16,851 bases of DNA from Alistipes sp. UBA928 (GCA_002293665.1 DBDQ01000063.1:1-16851); one strand, 5' to 3'. Numbered from the stretch's first letter, positions 1 to 6,489 are shown. Program-made: numbers and translations. The notes: generated by a model from the sequence alone, not told the origin.

Positions 1-162
1 AAAGCCCCCTCGATGGGCTACGAAAGTCTCGACGCCGGGATCGCCCTGTGCCACTTCGCCGAAACGTGCCGCGAGCTCGGCATCGACGGCCGTTGGGAGG
101 TGCTATCCGACGCCCCTCCAGCCCCGAAAGCCAAGTACGTCGCCTCCTGGGTAGGCAAATAG
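1..162 (+). CDS. nitroreductase family protein, C-terminal end only (5' end outside window)
   Basis: The first frame is open from base 1 to a TAG at 160-162 and encodes 53 residues. The segment SMGYESLDAGIALCHFAETC followed by ELGIDGRWEVL and a final YVASWVGK resembles the C-terminal part of TM1586-type nitroreductases, where a conserved D-x-GIA-x-x-HF helix precedes a short strand ending in a Tyr/Trp motif. Members bind FMN and reduce nitro or quinone compounds with NAD(P)H in the cytoplasm. The flavin-binding N-terminal part lies outside the window, so activity cannot be judged. The 113 bases after the stop hold a weak GGCGT-A7-ACGCC hairpin (175-191) without a T-run, and then a promoter for the next gene, so this gene probably ends its own unit. 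The family call rests on a short stretch and is moderate. Confidence 0.6.
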   Translation, partial: KAPSMGYESLDAGIALCHFAETCRELGIDGRWEVLSDAPPAPKAKYVASWVGK

Positions 163-236
163 ATGCCGGATAAGGGCGTAAAAAAAACGCCGCCGGCGTT
201 CCGGCCTGCTGACACACTGTTGTCATTCGGGCGTCA

Positions 237-244
237 TACCTTTG
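237..244 (+). promoter_or_regulatory. Bacteroidota-type -7 promoter box TACCTTTG
   Basis: TACCTTTG matches the Bacteroidota -7 consensus TAnnTTTG and lies 31 bases before the start of the VOC-family gene. No good TTTG -33 box is seen at the usual distance of about 19 bases; the nearest is a TTG at 220-222. The leader after it is A-rich and has no Shine-Dalgarno sequence. It probably drives the plus-strand cluster up to 3874. Confidence 0.5.
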
Positions 245-275
245 CCGACGTAAACCAAAAAAACATTTCAAGACA

Positions 276-701
276 ATGAAAATTTCACCTTATCTGATGT
301 TCAACGGCCAGGCCGAAGAGGCGGCGGGCTTTTATGCCGACGTTTTGGGCGGCCGCATCGCAAACCTTTATCGCTACGCCGACTTTCCCCCGATGGAGGG
401 CATGCCGCCTGTGCCGGAAGAGTACAAACAGCGCGTCGGCCACTGCTGCATCGAGAGCGACAGGTTCCCTGGCGGCACTATGGGCATTGCCGACACGGTG
501 CTGGGCGACACTCTCACATTCGGCAACGGCCACATGCTCACTTTGTCGGTCGACTCCGCCGCCGAGGCCGAGGAGGTCTGGACTAAACTCTCCGCCGGTG
601 CGCAAAAGATCGTCTGCCCGCTCCAAAAAACTTTCTACGCCCAACTCTACGGCGAACTCGTCGACCGTTTCGGCGTGCAGTGGGCGGTAATGTTCGAATA
701 A
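276..701 (+). CDS. VOC-family (PhnB-like) protein
   Basis: The 141-residue product begins MKISPYLMFNGQAEEAAGFY and continues with LGGRI, the opening of PhnB-like proteins of the vicinal oxygen chelate (glyoxalase/bleomycin resistance) superfamily, and ends LVDRFGVQWAVMFE, matching the family's typical closing strand (D-x-FGV-x-W). The length is normal for this group. The fold is a paired beta-alpha-beta-beta-beta module, cytoplasmic. Family members are often annotated as 3-demethylubiquinone methyltransferase-like, but most have no proven reaction and some bind toxic compounds. The stop is followed after 28 bases by the WYL regulator gene, so it is probably the first gene of that cluster. The start codon follows an A-rich leader and a good -7 box. 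No catalytic assignment is justified. Confidence 0.85.
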   Translation: MKISPYLMFNGQAEEAAGFYADVLGGRIANLYRYADFPPMEGMPPVPEEYKQRVGHCCIESDRFPGGTMGIADTVLGDTLTFGNGHMLTLSVDSAAEAEEVWTKLSAGAQKIVCPLQKTFYAQLYGELVDRFGVQWAVMFE

Positions 702-729
702 TCGTAACGCCTGTAATCTCGACTATAAA

Positions 730-1908
730 ATGAACCGTCTCGACCGCATATCGGCAATCCTCGTGCAGTTACAGTCGCGCTCCGTGGTGAGGGCGGCCGA
801 CTGCGCCGAGCGGTTTGGAGTGAGCGTGCGAACTATCTACCGCGACATACGAACCCTTGAGCAGGCCGGAGTGCCGGTGTGCGGCGACGCCGGGGTGGGC
901 TACTCGCTGGTCGACGGCTACCGCCTGCCGCCGCTGATGTTTACACCCGAGGAGGCGCTGGCGTTCCTCACGGCCGAGATGTTCATCGAAAAGATGACCG
1001 ACCCCCACAACAGCAGCCACTTCCGCAGCGGGATGGACAAGGTGAGGGCTGTGATGCGTGGCGCCGGTCGAGGATACATGGAGGGACTCGACGGAAGGAT
1101 TTCGGTTCATCGCTCAAGGCGCACGCCCGAGACAAAAACCGACGGCCCGCTCCAGGCCATCATGCGTAGCATCGGCGACCGCGCGATCCTGCGAATGGAG
1201 TACACCGATGTCGAAGGGCGCATCTCTCAGCGCGAGATTGAGGCCGTCGGGGTGGCTTTCTCTCATCCGTGCTGGTACGTGGCGGCGTGGTGCCACCTCA
1301 GGAACGACTACCGCTGTTTCCGTCTCGACCGCATCGAGGGTCTCGAGCCCACCGGCCGCACCCACACGGTCGAGAACCACCCACCACTCAAAGAATTGAT
1401 TAATTACGAAGACACTAACAACAAAATCATTATGAAGATCAACAGTATTGAGATAAAAGAACTCGACCCCATCGAGGTGGTCGCACTTCGCCACACGGGC
1501 GACTATTCCGGCATCGGTGCCGCGTTCGAAAAGATCGGCGCATGGGCCGGAGCCAACAGCTACTGGCCCCTCGGCCCGCGCATGATGGGCATCTACCACG
1601 ACGACCCGTCGGCGGTTCCGCCCTCCGAGCTGCGTTCGAGCGCGGCCCTCGAGGCTATGCCGGGCATGGAGCCGGGCGAAGGAATGATGCGCTACACGGT
1701 GAGCGGAGGTAAATATCTGGTGATGAACGCTGAGGTGACCATGTCGGAGTACGGCGCGGCATGGAGCAGCATCTACACCGAAGTCGCCACTCGCGGCCTG
1801 AAGGAAGACCTGCGCGACCACTACGAGCTCTACATCAGCTGCGTCGATGCCACCCAGGGTCCCGACGCCCCCTGGATCGTCGAGTTCCGCGTGCCTGTAA
1901 AAAAATAG
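730..1908 (+). CDS. HTH-WYL transcriptional regulator fused to a GyrI-like ligand-binding domain
   Basis: The 392-residue product has three parts. Residues 1-60 form a DeoR/HTH_11-type winged helix (SVRTIYRDIRTLEQAGVPV) as in YafY regulators. Residues about 140-210 form a WYL domain; its signature reads WYV at 182-184 and ends with CFRLDRIEGL. Residues 235-390 match GyrI/SbmC-like effector-binding domains (MKINSIEIKELD, then VALRHTGDYSGIGAAFEKI). The usual C-terminal WCX extension of YafY proteins is absent. The joint (residues 220-236, bases about 1390-1440) is AT-rich and contains an in-frame ATG at 1432 that looks like the natural start of a stand-alone GyrI gene, so two genes may have fused. 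It probably binds DNA and senses a small cationic or drug-like ligand. It lies 28 bases after the VOC gene and 9 bases before the acetyltransferase gene, so it is a likely local regulator. Confidence 0.88.
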   Translation: MNRLDRISAILVQLQSRSVVRAADCAERFGVSVRTIYRDIRTLEQAGVPVCGDAGVGYSLVDGYRLPPLMFTPEEALAFLTAEMFIEKMTDPHNSSHFRSGMDKVRAVMRGAGRGYMEGLDGRISVHRSRRTPETKTDGPLQAIMRSIGDRAILRMEYTDVEGRISQREIEAVGVAFSHPCWYVAAWCHLRNDYRCFRLDRIEGLEPTGRTHTVENHPPLKELINYEDTNNKIIMKINSIEIKELDPIEVVALRHTGDYSGIGAAFEKIGAWAGANSYWPLGPRMMGIYHDDPSAVPPSELRSSAALEAMPGMEPGEGMMRYTVSGGKYLVMNAEVTMSEYGAAWSSIYTEVATRGLKEDLRDHYELYISCVDATQGPDAPWIVEFRVPVKK

Positions 1909-1917
1909 ATTGCAGCT

Positions 1918-2691
1918 ATGGAAGGCGGTAATTTCATCACCCTGAACACCGAAAATATCGGCCGCGAGCACATTTGCTGCGCATTCTCCGACAAGAAATG
2001 CACCGAAGGCTATGAGCTTAAAAAGAAATGGCTGACGGGCGAATTCCCGCGGGGCTACGTCTTCCGCAGGCTCGACGAACGGGCAAAAGTCTTCCTCGAA
2101 TACGGCCCCGCCGAGAGCGCCTGGGTGCCGGTCGAGGCGCCGGGATGGCTTGTTATGGGCTGCTTTTGGGTCTCGGGGCAATACAAGGGGCACGGCTACG
2201 CCAAACAGCTTTTGGCATCGGCTGTGGAGGATGCGCGGAAGCAGGGCCGCCACGGGCTCGTCGCAATAGTCGGAGTGCCGAAGAAACACTTCCTGAGCGA
2301 CCCCAAGTGGCTGTTGAGGCAGGGATTCAAGGAGGTCGATGCGCTCCCGACTGGTTTCCGGCTGTTGGCGCTGCGGCTCGATCCGGCCGGCACGTCGCCC
2401 AGCCCCCGATTCGCCGACGTCGCCCGCAGCGGCGAATGCCCCGACCATGAGGGTCTTGTGGCATACTACTCCAGCCGTTGCCCCTTCACCGAATACTACA
2501 TGAGGGGCGAACTTGCGCTGAATGCCGACCTGCGCGGCATTCCCCTGAAAATCATCAAGCTCGAGACGGCTGAGCAGGCGCAAAAGTGTCCCTCGCCCGC
2601 AACGATCTTCAGCCTCTTCCAGGGCGGCCAATTCGTCACCAATGACCTGAGTGTCTGCCTCGAAAAACAATTCAACAAAATCATAAAATGA
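1918..2691 (+). CDS. GNAT N-acetyltransferase with C-terminal YoaP domain
   Basis: The 257-residue product is a GNAT acetyltransferase with an extra domain, as in Bacillus subtilis YoaP. Residues about 48-150 are the GNAT fold; the acetyl-CoA loop is QYKGHGYAKQLL at 88-99, matching Q/R-x-x-G-x-G/A, preceded by the strand WLVMGCFWV. Residues about 175-255 match the YoaP domain: VAYYSSRCPFTEYYM with Cys188, then PLKIIKLETAEQAQ and CPSPATIFSLFQGGQFVT. This half looks thioredoxin-like, with a strand, a CPF segment and a later S-P turn like a cis-proline loop; that is inference. The acceptor is unknown. The stop TGA overlaps the next ATG as ATGA, so translation is probably coupled to the alkylation-repair gene. 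The start at 1918 gives a 9-base gap from the regulator and no clear Shine-Dalgarno sequence. Confidence 0.82.
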   Translation: MEGGNFITLNTENIGREHICCAFSDKKCTEGYELKKKWLTGEFPRGYVFRRLDERAKVFLEYGPAESAWVPVEAPGWLVMGCFWVSGQYKGHGYAKQLLASAVEDARKQGRHGLVAIVGVPKKHFLSDPKWLLRQGFKEVDALPTGFRLLALRLDPAGTSPSPRFADVARSGECPDHEGLVAYYSSRCPFTEYYMRGELALNADLRGIPLKIIKLETAEQAQKCPSPATIFSLFQGGQFVTNDLSVCLEKQFNKIIK

Positions 2692-3389
2692 TCGACATCA
2701 GAGAGCGTCTGAAGGCGCTGGTTGTTCCGAATGACGAAGAATACCGCGAGTTTAACAAACGCATAGTCGCCACGAACTATAAACTTCTCGGGGTGCGGAC
2801 GCCCGCGCTGCGAAAACTCGCCAAAGAGATCGCCGCCTGGCCACAGGTGCAGGAGTATCTGTGGGAGGGGGTCGGCGCCGACCCCCTCTACGAGGAGGTA
2901 ATGCTCTACGGCCTCGTGCTCGCCGCCCGCGCGCGAAGAATGCCGCTTGATGAGGTTTTCACGCGTCTCGAGAGACTGATACCATACTTCGACAGTTGGG
3001 CCCACGTCGACGTGATAATTTCCGACTTCAAAATCTTCAAAAAGCATCAGGTCGGGGTATTCAACCGTTTCGCACCTCTGAAAAACCATCCGGGCGAGTT
3101 CGAGAAACGCACCTTCGTGATCGTGCTGATGGACTATTTCCTCGATGCTGCCCACATCGACGCCACGCTTGAGGAACTCGCCGGAGTGCCCCAGGGGCAA
3201 TACTACGTCGACATGGCGATCGCGTGGGCACTCAGCGTGGCGCTCGTCAAGCACTACGACCGCACCGAACCGCTGCTGCGCCGCCCCGTCTTCTCGAAGT
3301 TTGTACACAACAAGGCGATCCAGAAGGCGCGCGAAAGTTTCCGCATCACCCCCGAACAGAAGGAGTATCTTAAATCGTTGAAAATATGA
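2688..3389 (+). CDS. AlkD-type DNA alkylation repair protein (HEAT-like repeat glycosylase)
   Basis: The 233-residue product has the length and helical repeat pattern of the DNA_alkylation (AlkD/AlkC) family. These proteins wrap duplex DNA with HEAT-like repeats and remove N3- and N7-alkylated purines without flipping the base. The residues known to matter in Bacillus cereus AlkD (Trp109, Asp113, Arg148, Trp187) have convincing counterparts: Trp104 and Asp108 in FDSWAHVD, Arg141 in FEKRTF and Trp180 in MAIAWALS. The C-terminal stretch HNKAIQKARESFRI is typical of the family. An active glycosylase is therefore likely. It overlaps the upstream acetyltransferase gene and the downstream gene by ATGA on both sides, so the three are almost certainly one transcript. 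It acts in the cytoplasm on chromosomal DNA. Confidence 0.9.
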   Translation: MIDIRERLKALVVPNDEEYREFNKRIVATNYKLLGVRTPALRKLAKEIAAWPQVQEYLWEGVGADPLYEEVMLYGLVLAARARRMPLDEVFTRLERLIPYFDSWAHVDVIISDFKIFKKHQVGVFNRFAPLKNHPGEFEKRTFVIVLMDYFLDAAHIDATLEELAGVPQGQYYVDMAIAWALSVALVKHYDRTEPLLRRPVFSKFVHNKAIQKARESFRITPEQKEYLKSLKI

Positions 3390-3874
3390 GCGAAAAACCG
3401 TTGGTCGACAGAGACTACCTGCTCCGGAAGATGGATGACTGCAAGTCGGCTTGGACATACACCGTCATACCCGAGATCAAGCCCGACCCCCACGCCCCGT
3501 TCGGTTTTGTGAAGGTGCGCGGCACCATCGACGGGGTCGAGATCAGGGGCTACCATCTGATGCCGGGCGAGAAGGGCTCGGGAGAGGTGTTCCTGTCGGT
3601 GAAGGCCGATCTGCGCAAAAAGATCAAAAAAGAGGCGGGCGACACGATCCACGTCACATTGTGGCGCGACGACGCCCCGCGCGAAGTGCCCGAAGAATTG
3701 CGCCTCTGCATCGAGGCCGACCCCGTCGCCGCAGAGTTTTTCGCCACGCTAACCGAGGCCCAACAGCAGGCCTACGTCAAATGGATATACTCTGCAAAGA
3801 CCGAACAAACAAAGATCGACCGAATGGCAAAAACCGTCGCCGCCCTCGCCGTCCGCCGGAAATTCAATAGTTGA
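3386..3874 (+). CDS. DUF1905 / YdeI-OmpD-associated (OmdA) family protein
   Basis: The 162-residue product shows two modules. Residues about 18-97 resemble DUF1905, a small beta barrel (WTYTVIPEIKPDPHAPFGFV, then VRGTIDGVEIRG, later GEVFLSVKADLRKKI and DTIHVTLWRDD). Residues about 98-160 match the YdeI/OmdA helical module: PEELRLCIEADPVAAEFFA, LTEAQQQAYVKWIYSAKTEQ and RMAKTVAALAVRRKF. Proteins of this composition are common in Bacteroidota and Firmicutes and are sometimes linked to bacteriocin or peptide tolerance, but no biochemical function is proven. The start overlaps the AlkD stop as ATGA. It is the last gene of the plus-strand cluster; the next gene converges on it after 30 bases. Confidence 0.82.
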   Translation: MSEKPLVDRDYLLRKMDDCKSAWTYTVIPEIKPDPHAPFGFVKVRGTIDGVEIRGYHLMPGEKGSGEVFLSVKADLRKKIKKEAGDTIHVTLWRDDAPREVPEELRLCIEADPVAAEFFATLTEAQQQAYVKWIYSAKTEQTKIDRMAKTVAALAVRRKFNS

Positions 3875-3883
3875 AAGTAGGGC

Positions 3884-3899
3884 TGACGTGCTCACGTCA
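3884..3899. terminator. short palindrome between convergent genes, possible bidirectional terminator
   Basis: TGACGTG-CT-CACGTCA is a perfect 7-base inverted repeat; as RNA it would form six pairs with a GCTC loop. It lies exactly between the stops of two convergent genes (3874 and 3905) and is followed on the plus strand by TTTAAT. The stem is short and the T-run poor, so the terminator role is only suggested by position. Confidence 0.3.
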
Positions 3900-3904
3900 T
3901 TTAA

Positions 3905-5122
3905 TCACTCTAAAAGCCGCAGTTTGCCGCGCAGATTGGTGAACGAACCGTTGGGGGCGGTGATGTTGGTATAGGCGATACCAGAACCATAATCCTCGAC
4001 ATGTACGACATGGGTATTGTCACGCTCCGTCCAGTAGACCATCCATACGCCGGGGGCGATCCACACCGCTTTGTACTTTACGGTATCGGTTATCGGGCGC
4101 CCCTCGGCCCGTGGTTTGAGGCCGCGGAAGGTGAGGGTATCGGGCACGGTGAAGTCGAGTTCGAACAGATACTCGCCGCCGAAATCGACCTCGGCCTTGC
4201 GGCCTATCGGCGGGAAAGCCGTCACCACCCTCCACGGCATCTCACCCTTGAGCACCTTTGCCGTCATCTCAAGGCTGCTCTCGCCGTCGAGACCGGGGTA
4301 GAGACTCTTCATGCGGGCGATGACACCTGCCGAGTCGGTCGACATTGCCAGAGTAGCGTCGAGTGCCACTAAGTAACGGCGCGTGAAGTCGACCGGCCGT
4401 GTTCCGAATTTCGCAGGGCCGTCCGTGCCGCCGGACGAGAAGTGTGCGGGAATCGTGATCTGAGGCCCAAGCGCATCCATCGCATCGAGAGCCTCGAGCC
4501 ACCGTCTGCGATCGGCTGGGGTGGGCGAGTCTGCCACCCACAGGTGCTGCCCCTCCGAGAGGTACACCCCGCCGAGGATCGTGCGCGCCGAGGGTATCCA
4601 GAGCCACGAATGCCCCTCGTCGCCCCGCAGACGCCGCACCTCCACGCGAACACCCGACACGGTGAAGTGGTCGTCTACAAGCGCTTCGGGCGTGACTATG
4701 CGTTTTGGAGCGAGATTGCCCAACTGCGGCGCCCACACCTCGAGTTTGTCGGCCGAGGTAGCCTCGATCATCCATTTGGTTTGGGGTGTGGCGAGGATGC
4801 GCGCCGAGGGAAAGGCGTCGGCCACCACCCCGAGACCGAAATAGTAGTCGGGGTCTGAGTGGCTTATAAATATGGTCTTTAGAGGTTTACCCGTCGCGCG
4901 GATCATCTCCACGACCGTCTGCGCGTTGTCGGCGCTGAACTGCGCGTCCACGAGCGCCACCTCATCGGGCCCTTCGACTAGTACCGACGCGACCTGAAAT
5001 ATCACCGGCTTCGATAAAAATACATGCAGGCGCAGATCGCCCTGCTCGATTACATTAACACTCTGTGCCATAGCTGTTTGTGCAGCAACCGCCGCCGCAA
5101 TGCATAAAAGTTTGCTTTTCAT
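3905..5122 (-). CDS. exported metallo-beta-lactamase-fold protein with MoaF-like C-terminal domain
   Basis: I take the start at 5122, because MKSKLLCIAAAVAAQTAMA is a clean signal peptide cleaved before Gln20; an in-frame ATG at 5152 would add ten residues before it. The product has 405 residues. Residues about 25-290 are an MBL fold: FISHSDPDYYFGL at 86-98, EGHSW with His171, and IPAH with His227. The classical H-x-H-x-D-H motif reads H88-x-D90-x-D92-Y93, and the bridging Asp after the second beta sheet appears as Gly, so His88, Asp92, His171 and His227 remain as ligands. Residues about 310-400 resemble MoaF-type beta barrels (WIAPGVWMVYW, then THVVHVEDYGSGIAYTNIT). It is probably periplasmic; the substrate is unknown. 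It converges on the DUF1905 gene and is divergent from the DNA glycosylase gene. No convincing -7 box is seen for it. Confidence 0.8.
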   Translation of the reverse strand: MKSKLLCIAAAVAAQTAMAQSVNVIEQGDLRLHVFLSKPVIFQVASVLVEGPDEVALVDAQFSADNAQTVVEMIRATGKPLKTIFISHSDPDYYFGLGVVADAFPSARILATPQTKWMIEATSADKLEVWAPQLGNLAPKRIVTPEALVDDHFTVSGVRVEVRRLRGDEGHSWLWIPSARTILGGVYLSEGQHLWVADSPTPADRRRWLEALDAMDALGPQITIPAHFSSGGTDGPAKFGTRPVDFTRRYLVALDATLAMSTDSAGVIARMKSLYPGLDGESSLEMTAKVLKGEMPWRVVTAFPPIGRKAEVDFGGEYLFELDFTVPDTLTFRGLKPRAEGRPITDTVKYKAVWIAPGVWMVYWTERDNTHVVHVEDYGSGIAYTNITAPNGSFTNLRGKLRLLE

Positions 5123-5169
5123 GTTCCGATAAAGTTTCAAAATTCGCGCCACAACAGCAAAAGTTTCGC

Positions 5170-5177
5170 TATCTTTA
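5170..5177 (+). promoter_or_regulatory. probable -7 promoter box TATCTTTA for the Fpg/Nei-like gene
   Basis: TATCTTTA differs from the Bacteroidota consensus TAnnTTTG only in the last base and ends 19 bases before the ATG at 5197. It lies in the 74-base gap between divergent genes. No clear -33 box is present. Confidence 0.4.
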
Positions 5178-5196
5178 CATGCTAAACGGAAAAATC

Positions 5197-6030
5197 ATGC
5201 TTGAACTCCCCGAAACCACGACCTACGCGCGACAGATCACCGAAACACTGGCCGGTCGCACCGTGACGGCAGTCTTCAATGCCACCAAAAGCCACAAACT
5301 CACCTGGTTCACGGGCGATCCGGCGGAATACCCCGCACTGCTCACCGGGCGGAAGTTGATGCGTGCCGACGGTCACGGCGCTTTTCTCGACATCCTCTTC
5401 GACGGCGACGTCCATCTGGCGCTATCAGATGGCGTGATCCCACGTTATTACGCGCCCGGAGCAGCTGTGCCCGACAACTATCAACTGCTTGTTGCGTTCG
5501 ACGACGGCGGATTTCTGGTCTGTTCGGTGGCGATGTACGGCGGTATTCAGGCATTTAGCGGCGTACTCGACAATCCCTACTACAAGGGCGCGATCTCGAA
5601 ACCATCGCCCCTCGGCAACGCATTCGACGAGGCGTGGTTCGATGCCCTGTTCGATGCCACTCTCGCAGCCAAACCTTCCACCTCGGCGAAGGCTTTTCTG
5701 GCGACCGAACAGCGCATTCCGGGTTTCGGCAACGGCGTGCTGCACGATATTTTGTTCCGGGCGCGAATAAACCCCCGCCGCAAGATCGCCACGCTTACCC
5801 CCGCCGAGCGCCACACCCTTTTCGAAAGCGTCAAAACCACGCTGCGCGAGATGACCGACGGCGGAGGCCGCGACACCGAGCGCGATATTTTCGGCACGCC
5901 GGGCTGCTACCGCACGATCCTCTCGGCCAAAACATGCAGCGCCCCCTGCCCGGTCTGCGAAGGACCTATCACAAAAGAGCCCTACCTCGGCGGCGCCGTC
6001 TACTACTGCCCCCGCTGCCAACGGGCGTAG
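5197..6030 (+). CDS. Fpg/Nei-family DNA glycosylase-like protein lacking the catalytic N-terminal proline
   Basis: The start at 5197 is chosen because MLELPETTTYARQI aligns with the N-terminus of the Fpg/Nei family; an open frame continues upstream to an ATG at 5080 but runs into the divergent gene. The product has 277 residues. The helix-two-turn-helix DNA-binding motif is at about 172-200 (RIPGFGNGVLHDILFRARIN) and a C4 zinc finger is at the end, with Cys251, Cys254, Cys271 and Cys274 spaced C-x2-C-x16-C-x2-C. In active Fpg the residue after Met is proline, the nucleophile, followed by glutamate; here it is Leu2 with Glu3 kept. The zinc-finger arginine that grips the phosphate aligns with Gly266. 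Similar proteins in Firmicutes begin M-I-E-I-P-E and are annotated endonuclease VIII, so this is a subfamily rather than a decayed gene. It is probably DNA-binding; base-excision activity is uncertain. Confidence 0.85.
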   Translation: MLELPETTTYARQITETLAGRTVTAVFNATKSHKLTWFTGDPAEYPALLTGRKLMRADGHGAFLDILFDGDVHLALSDGVIPRYYAPGAAVPDNYQLLVAFDDGGFLVCSVAMYGGIQAFSGVLDNPYYKGAISKPSPLGNAFDEAWFDALFDATLAAKPSTSAKAFLATEQRIPGFGNGVLHDILFRARINPRRKIATLTPAERHTLFESVKTTLREMTDGGGRDTERDIFGTPGCYRTILSAKTCSAPCPVCEGPITKEPYLGGAVYYCPRCQRA

Positions 6031-6066
6031 TTAAAAGTGAAGGGTTTTGTGTCGAACCCAATATTG

Positions 6067-6086
6067 CCGTCGGTTTTAACCGACGG
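6067..6086. repeat. 20-base near-perfect palindrome with 9-base arms
   Basis: CCGTCGGTT-TT-AACCGACGG starts 37 bases after the Fpg-like stop. It could end that transcript, but no T-run follows. A second small hairpin, GGGCTTTAGCCC, follows at 6108-6119; the pair looks like a repetitive extragenic palindrome. Confidence 0.5.
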
Positions 6087-6122
6087 ACAGGACGCCGCCC
6101 CTATCCCGGGCTTTAGCCCCCT

Positions 6123-6134
6123 GTTGGCGCAAGT
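6123..6134 (+). repeat. 12-base direct repeat, left copy
   Basis: GTTGGCGCAAGT at 6123-6134 recurs exactly at 6608-6619, 485 bases away. The two copies bracket nearly all the palindromes of this gap and could be the borders of an insertion or two members of one repeat family. Confidence 0.5.
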
Positions 6135-6220
6135 GATTTTCTGGTGCAAGGGCTTGTGAGGCCTACGGAACGGAGACTGTAACCACGCCTGTTTTTATGA
6201 CTACAACCCAAACATCGATC

Positions 6221-6244
6221 CTCGGCCACTGGAACGTGGTCGAG
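6221..6244. repeat. hairpin with 9-pair stem
   Basis: CTCGGCCAC and GTGGTCGAG pair over nine positions, one of them G-T, around a TGGAAC loop. The function is unknown; it is one of several stems in this gap. Confidence 0.4.
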
Positions 6245-6357
6245 CAGCAACGGCGAACCCACGGAGAGTGGAAGCACGAATATCGTTTCGAAGGATCAAT
6301 GTAAAAACCGGGTGGAGCTCCGAGTTGTCGGATAGCTTTTTCGGGGCATAGTCCCGC

Positions 6358-6386
6358 GATTCCCGGAGGGAATCCATATCGGTAGA
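6358..6386 (-). repeat. REP-like hairpin unit, copy A (minus orientation)
   Basis: Read on the minus strand this is TCTACCGATA, two bases, then GATTCCC-TCC-GGGAATC, a 7-pair stem with a 3-base loop. The same design (TCTACCGATA, 2-3 bases, then a stem containing TCCC-NNN-GGGA) occurs on the plus strand at 6549-6579. A further overlapping small stem, CCATAT/ATATGG, is at 6374-6393. Confidence 0.55.
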
Positions 6387-6445
6387 AATATGGTTTGCGA
6401 GGGGGAATGCGGACGAAGATGCGGGTCGGCAAAGCGTGGCCCTAA

Positions 6446-6489
6446 CCGTCGTCCGTTGCTCTCACTTACCAACGCGCGACGGACGACGG
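6446..6489. repeat. 11-base perfect inverted repeat with 22-base spacer
   Basis: CCGTCGTCCGT at 6446-6456 is the exact reverse complement of ACGGACGACGG at 6479-6489. A smaller stem CGTTG/CAACG (6454-6458 and 6470-6474) overlaps the arms, so the two foldings exclude each other. Confidence 0.6.

Noticed and set aside
175..191. GGCGT-A7-ACGCC hairpin after the nitroreductase as a terminator
   Set aside because: Only five pairs, no T-run after it; too weak to list as a feature.
1114..2670. Long open frame of 518 codons on the minus strand
   Set aside because: It lies opposite two well-recognised plus-strand genes, starts and ends without regard to gene boundaries, and has no recognisable domain; it is a by-product of GC-rich codons.
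2496..3458. 320-codon minus-strand frame opposite the acetyltransferase and AlkD genes
   Set aside because: The plus strand encodes an AlkD protein with all key residues in place; the antisense frame has no family features.
5080..5196. Upstream extension of the Fpg-like gene to an ATG at 5080
   Set aside because: It overlaps the signal-peptide codons of the divergent MBL gene, lies upstream of the likely promoter box, and the family N-terminus M-x-E-x-P-E starts at 5197.
6163..6432. 89-codon minus-strand frame in the palindrome-rich gap
   Set aside because: It is translated straight through the hairpin units and has a Pro/Arg/Tyr-rich composition with no domain; it is more likely a spurious reading of a repeat.
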